16,711 nt of DNA, taken from contig DJLG01000024.1 in the NCBI GenBank assembly GCA_002434915.1, positions 1 through 16,711 of the forward strand. The letters are read 5' to 3'. Source of the stretch: Proteobacteria bacterium UBA6522 (GTDB taxonomy: Bacteria; Pseudomonadota; Gammaproteobacteria; Steroidobacterales; Rariloculaceae). Positions within the stretch are counted from its first letter, which is position 1. Each line of letters opens with the position of its first letter. The translations under genes were made by a program, and so were the position numbers. The notes under the pieces were generated by a model. That model saw only the letters and a list, made by a program, of their open reading frames with translations, had not been told where the DNA came from and did no database searches. Positions 7,621 through 14,232 of this stretch are shown here, piece after piece.

Positions 7621-9309
7621 TTAGTCCTGCATATGATGTTTTGAATTAACGGGTTTCATTGTGGCATTTGCAAGAAGAGCAATTCCAAGTAGAGCAGCCA
7701 TAAGATACATAGTCGTATTGTAAAGGCCGCTAGTTGGGTCAATAGTGCCAGGCGGGGCAATTTCCATAAGGTTGGCAATTGTTACGGTATTTTGGTCTAC
7801 CAATTGTTCTAACTGGTCTAATTCTGCTCCAAATGTAGATCTAAATCTGGCTGGGTCTATAGTTGCTGAAAGGTTATTGATAGCGGTTGTGCTGGCGCTA
7901 TCTCTGAGAGACGTTATTGCCAGCGGTCCAAGTACTCCGGCTGTGCTCCATGCAGTTAGTAAACGACCATGAATGCCTCCTACATAACGTGTTCCAAACA
8001 TGTCGGCTAGATATGCTGGAATAGTAGCGAAACCACCTCCATACATTGTGAAAATAATCATAGTCGCTGCATAGAAGTAAACAAGCCAAAGTACAGTGGG
8101 CGAGATACTTACTTGAGAGGCGGTGTAGGGTATCGAAACATAAAGGGCGATACCTAATGCAAAAAAGACCCAGTAAGTGGTGCGTCTGCCAATATAGTCC
8201 GAAGTGCTTGCCCAGAAAAAACGACCAACCATATTAAATACGCTGATCATTACGACATAGGTTGCGGCAAATGCACTATCGACAATATGGGGTAAGGTTG
8301 TACCAAATATTTCTGTCATCATAGTTCGGGCAACACTTAGGACCCCGATTCCAGCAGTCACGTTAAAACAGAGGACAATCCAAAGTTGGTAGAACTGTGG
8401 TGTGTGTAATGCCTTGTCAATGTCAACATCATGACTTGATATCATTTTTTTGGCACGAGCAGTATCGTTAGGAGGTGACCATCCTTCAGGCTTCCAACCA
8501 GGTGCTGGTATCCTGTAGGAAAATGCAGCAATCATCATCACAATGAAGTAGATCATGCCTAAAGCAACAAACGCTTGTGCTACACCCACACTACCCGTAT
8601 CCACCAGATAAACACCTTCGGGTCCGGGTACAATCATATTGGCAATATCATTCGCACCAATTACTGTAATTTCATGGAGTTCTCCAGCTATTTGTGCAAA
8701 CCTTCTGCCGGCTTCGGTTGTTAGATTTGCTGAGGCAATTGGTCCGAGGTACTCAGGTGCACTATAAAAAGTATTGATTAGCCAGTTTTTTAGTGGAGCG
8801 CCGATCATAGCTCCTCCTCCAAAACCCATTATTGCCATTCCAGTTGCCATGCCACGGCGGTCAGGAAACCAACGAATGAGAGTGCTAACAGGTGAGACAT
8901 AGCCGAGACCAAGTCCACAACCACCTATCACTCCGTAACCTAAATAGATGAGCCATAGTTGGTGTAATGCAATTCCAAGTCCACCGATGACGAATCCACC
9001 TCCCCAGCAGAATGCGGCTACCACTCCAACTTTACGAGGACCGACTTCCTCAAGCCATTTCCCGGCAAAAGCAGCAGCTAATCCTAAGCAGACTATTGCT
9101 ACAGTAAAAATCCATACAACATCGCTAAGCGACCAATCATCTGCGGCAGGTGTAACCACACCAAATACACGTATAAGAGCAGGGTTAAAAATGCTCCACG
9201 CATATACAGAACCAATACACAAATGAATTGCAATAGACGCTGGCGGTACGAGCCAACGATTGAATCCGGGTTTTGCAATAATGCGTTCTTTAGAAAGCAG
9301 CCCGCTCAT
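7621..9309 (-). CDS. OFA-family MFS transporter (oxalate/formate-antiporter-like, 562 aa)
   Basis: This is an inner-membrane carrier of the major facilitator superfamily, probably for a small carboxylate. The N-terminal half has the OFA signature (SVYAWSIFNPAL, 34-44; GGCGLGLGYVSPVSTLIRWFPDRRGMATGMAIMGFGGGAMIGAPL, 129-173). Twelve membrane segments can be counted. It is longer than classical OxlT because of two hydrophilic inserts, about 180-243 between TM5 and TM6 and about 468-530 between TM11 and TM12. Both should face the periplasm and occupy equivalent places in the two halves. The conserved DYIGRR loop (371-376) is present. ATG at 9309 has a GGTGAG-like ribosome site. It is monocistronic by layout, with 130 bases of free sequence upstream. 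The substrate is not readable; an organic acid is likely from the family. Confidence 0.9.
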   Translation of the reverse strand: MSGLLSKERIIAKPGFNRWLVPPASIAIHLCIGSVYAWSIFNPALIRVFGVVTPAADDWSLSDVVWIFTVAIVCLGLAAAFAGKWLEEVGPRKVGVVAAFCWGGGFVIGGLGIALHQLWLIYLGYGVIGGCGLGLGYVSPVSTLIRWFPDRRGMATGMAIMGFGGGAMIGAPLKNWLINTFYSAPEYLGPIASANLTTEAGRRFAQIAGELHEITVIGANDIANMIVPGPEGVYLVDTGSVGVAQAFVALGMIYFIVMMIAAFSYRIPAPGWKPEGWSPPNDTARAKKMISSHDVDIDKALHTPQFYQLWIVLCFNVTAGIGVLSVARTMMTEIFGTTLPHIVDSAFAATYVVMISVFNMVGRFFWASTSDYIGRRTTYWVFFALGIALYVSIPYTASQVSISPTVLWLVYFYAATMIIFTMYGGGFATIPAYLADMFGTRYVGGIHGRLLTAWSTAGVLGPLAITSLRDSASTTAINNLSATIDPARFRSTFGAELDQLEQLVDQNTVTIANLMEIAPPGTIDPTSGLYNTTMYLMAALLGIALLANATMKPVNSKHHMQD

Positions 9310-9439
9310 ATAAGCTCACCATTTAGAGATTATTAATAGTTCTACCAAGCCAGCACAACTTTGATATTTCAAAATGTGCTTCTTATGTTTGAATTGTGTT
9401 TGCTTTGATAGGTATTAATTAATTTTCGTTGGCTAGAGA

Positions 9440-9844
9440 TTAATCCCACTCAAGCTCAATACCATGTCCACGCGATGCATCACCATGCATGGGAGTTATG
9501 TAACCAAGGAGTCCGCCATTAGTACCATCGCGTAAGAGATGTATTCTGGCCTTTATTTGATCACCAGGCTGCACATCTTCGCGTTTTACTCCATTTTCGA
9601 AAATAGAATTTGGAGCGGCTGCTTCTAGGGACCATGTAGCTATTTCACCATTTTCATCTGTGACATTGAGATAAAGCCAAGAGTGAGGGTTAATAAGATG
9701 TACTTCGCTGACAGTACCTTCTATATCTTCCCAGACAGTAACTTCATAAGCATTATGAGAATGATGAGCCCAGGTTGGTAATGTGAGGGCGGCAATTAGA
9801 AACCCTAGCAAGCACATTGGTTTAACATAAAAAATTCGAATCAT
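9440..9844 (-). CDS. Exported DUF6152 family protein (134 aa)
   Basis: A signal peptide covers residues 1-26 (cut after TWA), leaving a mature N-terminus HHSHNAYE, a histidine-rich start typical of DUF6152 proteins. The conserved INPHSWLYLNVTDENGE (51-67) and ATWSLEAAAPNSIFENGVKREDVQPGD blocks follow. The function is unknown. The exposed HHxH and NPH could bind a metal, which is an inference. It follows the 221-aa gene by 21 bases and has GGAG six bases before the ATG, so the two are probably co-transcribed. Confidence 0.85.
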   Translation of the reverse strand: MIRIFYVKPMCLLGFLIAALTLPTWAHHSHNAYEVTVWEDIEGTVSEVHLINPHSWLYLNVTDENGEIATWSLEAAAPNSIFENGVKREDVQPGDQIKARIHLLRDGTNGGLLGYITPMHGDASRGHGIELEWD

Positions 9845-9865
9845 TTGGTTCTCCGAAGAAATGTG

Positions 9866-10531
9866 TTATCTAACCCGAGGTGTCGGCGGGTATCCGTTGG
9901 AGTAGATCATTGTTCCTACCCAATCATAACGAATACGATTGTATTCATCATCAAGAAAAGCTAGAGAGATTTGGAATAGTCCCGGGGCTGGCGCTCCTTG
10001 CGGTACTGTTGCTTCTACTATGTAAAGTTTATTTTCATGCATATGGACAACAGCAGTAATGAGTGCCCCATCATCTCTGATTAAGCGAATGTTATGGCCT
10101 TCAACTCGATCTGAATTGTAATGAGCATAATGGACGGTTTTAGCATCATCTCTATTCATAATATTCCATGAGGCATAGACAAGAGCTCCACGTATTTCCT
10201 CAGGTCCATCATCCTGGCAAAGGTCACCATCACCGCCAGATGCTCTGCATTGTTCATTTCGTGCTAGATGTATATCAATTGCATTGTTGTAGTCCACAAC
10301 TGTTACAGAGAATAAGGAATTACCTTGCTCGTAACTATAGACTCGTCCCGGTAGGGTGATGCGGTATTCTGTAGGGAAGGTCACCTCTTCAATAGATGGG
10401 TCACCTGGAAAGCTGATGCTAAAGTGATCTTGTCTACTTACATACTCTGTCCATGTATAACCTTGGCTAAAACTTACAGCTACATAGTTAAATAGAAGAA
10501 CAGCTAAAATCAGTTGCATCACACGCATCAT
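9866..10531 (-). CDS. Exported protein of unknown function (221 aa)
   Basis: No family was recognised. A Sec signal peptide (1-22, ending SFS) leads into a mostly beta chain with a SISFPGDPSIEEV segment (38-50), which resembles the start of PsbP- or DUF1795-like secreted domains, but only loosely. Cys95 and Cys105 flank a Gly/Asp-rich loop and could form a disulfide in the periplasm. A conserved-looking stretch is IRLIRDDGALITAVVHMHENKLYIVEATVPQG. Two adjacent ATGs (10531 and 10528) follow AAAGGA; either could start. It precedes the DUF6152 gene by 21 bases, which suggests a shared periplasmic job. Confidence 0.8.
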   Translation of the reverse strand: MMRVMQLILAVLLFNYVAVSFSQGYTWTEYVSRQDHFSISFPGDPSIEEVTFPTEYRITLPGRVYSYEQGNSLFSVTVVDYNNAIDIHLARNEQCRASGGDGDLCQDDGPEEIRGALVYASWNIMNRDDAKTVHYAHYNSDRVEGHNIRLIRDDGALITAVVHMHENKLYIVEATVPQGAPAPGLFQISLAFLDDEYNRIRYDWVGTMIYSNGYPPTPRVR

Positions 10532-10567
10532 TAATCCTTTGAGTTAGTAGTTGCTTGGAAAATTTAC

Positions 10568-10741
10568 TCAGCTAGCAAGACGAGTTGTGGAAATAGGGCT
10601 TTGTTCAGCTCTTTTAGGAACTGGTTTATTTTTTCTTGTATCACCTAATACTTCTTCAAGCATCTTATCTATTTTATCAAATTGTTCGCTATTGATTTCG
10701 TCAAGACGTTTACCAAGCTTCTCGGCATCAAACTTCGCCAT
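10568..10741 (-). CDS. Small charged protein of unknown function (57 aa)
   Basis: The open frame runs from ATG at 10741 to TGA at 10568 and is preceded by GAGGG seven bases upstream. The product begins MAKFDAEKLGKRLDEINSEQ and is strongly charged, with a predicted helix or short coiled coil over residues 4-33, then a Pro/Lys-rich tail. There is no signal peptide. It lies on the same strand as its neighbours, 36 bases before the 221-aa gene. An opposing plus-strand frame (10551-10805) starts with TTG without a ribosome site and looks spurious. The small size leaves some doubt. Confidence 0.6.
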   Translation of the reverse strand: MAKFDAEKLGKRLDEINSEQFDKIDKMLEEVLGDTRKNKPVPKRAEQSPISTTRLAS

Positions 10742-10863
10742 GGGGCTACCCTCTTTTTTTATTGTTTTTTGTCGCGCCGCTATAGACGACCTTGAGGCAT
10801 TTTAGCGCATTTTTTATTGGATATCAGAGGACTAGCCTAATGCTATTAATTGAAGAGTGAGTG

Positions 10864-11712
10864 TTATCGAAGTAATGCTTTTGCTGAGAAGCACTCTATA
10901 CCATGATCGTTATATGCAGTTAATTCTATAACTTCATCAACTCGCTTACCTATGAGATGCATAGTATCCCCTATATATAGGGCATTTTTTGCTCGATAAG
11001 AAAATTGTTTAAGTGGTGAAAAATCATTTTCTCGCCACACTAAGTCAGCCAAAAGCATAGCTGTGAGAGGTCCATGAACTACTAGAGCCGGATAACCTTC
11101 AGAGTGGACATATGGAAGGTCATAGTGAATTCGGTGTGTATTAAATGTAAGGGCTGAGAAACGAAAGAGAAGCCTTTCATCTGGTTTTACAGAGCGGGAA
11201 AAGTCAGCTTCAGGCAGTTCCAGAGCCTCTGATTGCGAAAGTTGCATTTCTTGAGGTCCTGGGAGATAGGCAATATCGTGTTCTTCCTTTAGTTGTACTC
11301 CATCTTTATTGCTTATTTGATGAGACACCGTCACAAATATAATTTCCCCTGTGCGGCCTTTTTTATGTTTTACAGACTTGATTGTGGAAATACGACTGAC
11401 TTTCTCTCCAATTTGCAAATCTCCTGAAAATTGAATTCTTCCACCAGCAAACATTCGTCTTGGAAAAGGCACTGGTGGCATGAATCCGCCTTTTTCTGCA
11501 TGCCCATCATCTGCTAATTCATCAAGTCTGGTCAGATCAAGAAAGGAAAGCCAATGATATAAAGGTGGTAACAATTTCCCTTCATTATAGTCATCGGGTT
11601 TGTAGTTAAGAGTTGCAGCAAGTGCGCGCACAGATGCTAATGAGATAATATCTTCTCGAACCTCTTTATTACCTTCCCAACGGCATAATTTTTCTAGTTC
11701 AGTTTGCTCCAA
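10864..11712 (-). CDS. HTD2 / mesaconyl-CoA hydratase-like hot-dog dehydratase (282 aa, TTG start)
   Basis: This double hot-dog protein of the MaoC/HTD2 group hydrates enoyl-CoA or enoyl-ACP, or dehydrates the 3-hydroxy form; relatives include mesaconyl-C4-CoA hydratase. Family blocks are a first half with LYHWLSFLDL and VPFPRRMFAGGRIQF (81-95), and a second half with LFRFSALTFNTHRIHYDLPY (182-201), where Asn191 and His196 take the place of the catalytic Asp/His dyad of hydratase 2. VVHGPL (211-216) follows. A GTG at 11763 would overlap the preceding gene by 41 bases and add unrelated residues. TTG at 11712 has AGGAG seven bases upstream and gives the usual family N-terminus. It is the last gene of the four-gene operon, ten bases after PrpD. 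The physiological substrate is unknown. Confidence 0.85.
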   Translation of the reverse strand: MEQTELEKLCRWEGNKEVREDIISLASVRALAATLNYKPDDYNEGKLLPPLYHWLSFLDLTRLDELADDGHAEKGGFMPPVPFPRRMFAGGRIQFSGDLQIGEKVSRISTIKSVKHKKGRTGEIIFVTVSHQISNKDGVQLKEEHDIAYLPGPQEMQLSQSEALELPEADFSRSVKPDERLLFRFSALTFNTHRIHYDLPYVHSEGYPALVVHGPLTAMLLADLVWRENDFSPLKQFSYRAKNALYIGDTMHLIGKRVDEVIELTAYNDHGIECFSAKALLR

Positions 11713-11719
11713 GGGATAT

Positions 11720-11724
11720 CTCCT
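11720..11724 (-). promoter_or_regulatory. Ribosome site that sets the TTG start of the hydratase gene
   Basis: AGGAG lies seven bases before TTG (11712-11710) and overlaps the stop codon of the upstream gene. No ATG or GTG start in this frame has an equally good site, so TTG is preferred. Confidence 0.6.
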
Positions 11725-13012
11725 AGCTACTAAGTGGGAAGGCAGGCATAGTATCAAGCTCACTTAACATAAGAATCTGTTTTATTAGGTTTTCGGGATC
11801 ATGACTTTCTTCTGCATTACTCATGACCATTTTTGCTTTGGTCTCTATTTCTTTGGGAGTTAGACACGACTGAGGGTCGCCTTTGCAATCCTTACGAATT
11901 GCAGTTATTACATCTCCTTTTGAGGAGGTTACTCGAACTGTTGCACCCCACCTTTCAGGATAGGCATTGTTGAATTCTGAAGTTGCTATTACAGAAGTCT
12001 TGCTAGCATTTTTTGATAGTTGGTTTCTGTTTGATTCATCAAATGAACCAAAGTCTACAGCTCCGTTGGTTAGTGCGACATTTACGCAGTGCTGTAGTGA
12101 AAACTTGGCTGTATAAGCTGTTTTTGGTGAGGGTCTGTTACAGACGTCTAGCGCTGCTTGAAAAGTCTCTATTTCAATATGGTAATCCATTTGACTATCA
12201 ATACTGCTGTGAAGTTCTAGTGCTGCGTCAATTGTGGGATGAGTATGACGACAGCATGGCCATGGCTTGATAGAGGTTTGATTTAACTGCCATGGCATAT
12301 CAGGGTTAGCAAGCACGACTTCAGGAGTTGCATCAGGGCATAATGCTCGGAAGAACCCTTGTTTACCTTCAAGAATTGACTCAGCACCAGTAAAACCTCG
12401 CGAAGCCAGAGTAGCTGCTGTATATCCTGCTTCTGCAGCACGCGCTGTATGGAGATGTTTACTCATTGCTTCATCTGGTAAAAATTGCCAGAGTCCACAT
12501 GACTGAGTGCCAGCATTACCTAATGCCCATACCGTTTGTTGGTGAGAAAGATTAAGCAATTTTGAGGCAGCCATTGCTGCACCAAAGGGACCGCAAGTTG
12601 ATGTGTTATGCCAGACTTTATAATGTGCAGGGCCTACAGCCATTCCAATACGAGTCGCAGCCTCATATCCATATAGGACGGCTTCTAGGAAATCACGACC
12701 ACTCTTGCCCAATTGGGCAGATAAATGCCAAGCAAGTGGAATAACAACACAGCCCGGGTGCAGAACTGAATCCCGATGCAGATCATCAATTTCAAGAATA
12801 TGAGCTAGTCCGCTAGCGAGAAAAGCATCAGATCCTATTCCCCGATCAGCAACATCAAACCAGTCCTTAAGAATTTTTCCAGGTATGGAGTTTTGTCCAC
12901 CAATGACGCAAGCAACGGTGTCGAGTACAAAATGAGAGGTAGCAGCAAGATCAGCATCCGATATTGGTTTTTTGTTAATCAGATCAACAAGTTGACTGGT
13001 CATGCTGTTCAA
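11723..13012 (-). CDS. MmgE/PrpD family protein, cytosolic, canonical active site (429 aa)
   Basis: Members dehydrate, hydrate or decarboxylate branched tri- or dicarboxylic acids. This copy keeps the expected residues: IDDLH (75-79, with Asp76/Asp77), HPGCVVIP (85-92), His135 (VWHNT), Lys185 (MSKHLHTARAA) and His258 (CCRHTHPTIDAAL). There is no export signal, unlike the other MmgE/PrpD copy at 3674-5254. Extending to ATG 13075 would overlap the acyl-CoA dehydrogenase and add 21 unrelated residues. TTG at 13012 has GAGGGAG eight bases upstream; ATG at 13003 is the alternative, with poorer spacing. It sits between acyl-CoA dehydrogenase and hydratase genes, which suggests work on an acyl-CoA-derived organic acid. 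Confidence 0.87.
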   Translation of the reverse strand: MNSMTSQLVDLINKKPISDADLAATSHFVLDTVACVIGGQNSIPGKILKDWFDVADRGIGSDAFLASGLAHILEIDDLHRDSVLHPGCVVIPLAWHLSAQLGKSGRDFLEAVLYGYEAATRIGMAVGPAHYKVWHNTSTCGPFGAAMAASKLLNLSHQQTVWALGNAGTQSCGLWQFLPDEAMSKHLHTARAAEAGYTAATLASRGFTGAESILEGKQGFFRALCPDATPEVVLANPDMPWQLNQTSIKPWPCCRHTHPTIDAALELHSSIDSQMDYHIEIETFQAALDVCNRPSPKTAYTAKFSLQHCVNVALTNGAVDFGSFDESNRNQLSKNASKTSVIATSEFNNAYPERWGATVRVTSSKGDVITAIRKDCKGDPQSCLTPKEIETKAKMVMSNAEESHDPENLIKQILMLSELDTMPAFPLSS

Positions 13013-13020
13013 ATATTTTT

Positions 13021-13027
13021 CTCCCTC
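13021..13027 (-). promoter_or_regulatory. Ribosome site that sets the TTG start of the cytosolic PrpD gene
   Basis: GAGGGAG lies eight bases before TTG 13012 and seventeen before ATG 13003. The first spacing is near the optimum. Confidence 0.5.
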
Positions 13028-13046
13028 AAATTTGTATTGTAATTTT

Positions 13047-14210
13047 TCAGAATGATTTAGGCATGCCAAGCACATGAGTGCCTACATGAGAAAGAATAAG
13101 ATTTGTAGACACAGGAGCAATCCTATAAAGACGCGTTTCACGGAATTTTCTTTCAACGTCATATTCTTGTGCAAAGGCAAATCCACCTAGAGTTTGCATA
13201 CAGATATCAGCCGCCTTCCATGAAGCCTCTGAAGCTAAGAGTTTTGCCATATTTGCTTCAGTTCCACACTGTTTTCCAGAATCAAAGTCTGAGCAGGCTT
13301 TTTCTACCATCAACGCTGCCGCTTCTGTTTGTACATGTGCTTCTGCAATTGGAAATTGAATGCCTTGGTTTTGACCAATAGGTCGGCCGAAAACCTCTCT
13401 CTCAGTTGCGTATTCTGAAGCTTTATTTACCAAGAATCTTGCATCACCAATACACTCAGCAGCAATTAAAATACGCTCAGCATTCATGCCGTCCAGGATA
13501 TATCTGAAGCCTTCTCCCTCCTCACCAATTAAGTTGTCGGCTGGTACACGCAAATTATCAAAGAACACGCTTGTTGTTGCATGGTTAATCATGGTCTCAA
13601 TAGGCGTAATAGTTAGGGAGTTTTTTTCAGCCTCTTTTAAGTTAACTAGAAAGACGGAGAGTCCTTTCGTTGGCTTATTCACAGCTTCCCTATCTTCCGT
13701 CCTGGCAAGCAGTAACATTAGATCGCTGTGTTCAGCTCTAGATGTCCAGATTTTTTGGCCATTAATGACGTAGTCATCTCCATCTCTAACTGCTGTCGTC
13801 GTGATACGAGTTGTGTCGGTTCCGCTACTCGGTTCAGTTACCCCAAATGCTTGCAATCTTAATGAACCATCGGCAATTCCAGGTAGCCACTGTTCTTTTT
13901 GTGTATTAGAACCGTGTCTAAGTAATGTTCCCATGGTATACATTTGTGCATGACAGGCTGCACCGTTACCTCCGGACTTATGAATTGTTTCTAGAATGAT
14001 GCATGCAGCCTTAAGATCAAGCCCGCTGCCTCCATACTCTTCTGGAATCAAGACGGATAAATAACCGGTATCTATTAGCGCCTGAACAAACTCAGTAGGG
14101 TACCTGTCCTTTTCATCCTGTTTACGCCAGTACTCTCCGGGAAAGTCTGCGCATAGACGCTCTATGGCCTCACGGATCTGTTCATAGCTTTCACTGTGAT
14201 TCATGAACAT
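13047..14210 (-). CDS. Acyl-CoA dehydrogenase (387 aa)
   Basis: This FAD enzyme introduces an alpha-beta double bond into an acyl-CoA and passes electrons to ETF. The usual order of domains is present: N-terminal helical part (EEYGGSGLDL, 57-66), beta domain (AFGVTEPSSGTDTT, 121-134; GQKIWTS, 151-157) and C-terminal helical part (TEREVFGRPIGQNQGIQFPIAE; QTLGGFAFAQEYDVERKFRE). The catalytic base seems to be Glu245 in GMNAERILIA, as in isovaleryl-CoA and long-chain dehydrogenases. The other common Glu position near the end (YEG or GEGT) reads YRIAPVST. The start at ATG 14210 has AAGGAG nine bases upstream. It follows the quinoprotein gene after 22 bases. Chain length and substrate are unknown; a branched short-chain acyl-CoA is plausible. 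Confidence 0.92.
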   Translation of the reverse strand: MFMNHSESYEQIREAIERLCADFPGEYWRKQDEKDRYPTEFVQALIDTGYLSVLIPEEYGGSGLDLKAACIILETIHKSGGNGAACHAQMYTMGTLLRHGSNTQKEQWLPGIADGSLRLQAFGVTEPSSGTDTTRITTTAVRDGDDYVINGQKIWTSRAEHSDLMLLLARTEDREAVNKPTKGLSVFLVNLKEAEKNSLTITPIETMINHATTSVFFDNLRVPADNLIGEEGEGFRYILDGMNAERILIAAECIGDARFLVNKASEYATEREVFGRPIGQNQGIQFPIAEAHVQTEAAALMVEKACSDFDSGKQCGTEANMAKLLASEASWKAADICMQTLGGFAFAQEYDVERKFRETRLYRIAPVSTNLILSHVGTHVLGMPKSF

Positions 14211-14232
14211 AGATTGTCACTCCTTAGATGCT

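Noticed and set aside
10551..10805. Plus-strand 84-aa frame
   Set aside because: It starts with TTG without a ribosome site and is antisense to the 57-aa frame, which has a strong one.
11713..11763. GTG start at 11763 for the hydratase gene
   Set aside because: It overlaps the upstream gene by 41 bases, adds unrelated residues and has no ribosome site; TTG at 11712 is better.
13013..13075. ATG start at 13075 for the cytosolic PrpD gene
   Set aside because: It lies inside the acyl-CoA dehydrogenase end and adds a Cys-rich, non-family N-terminus.
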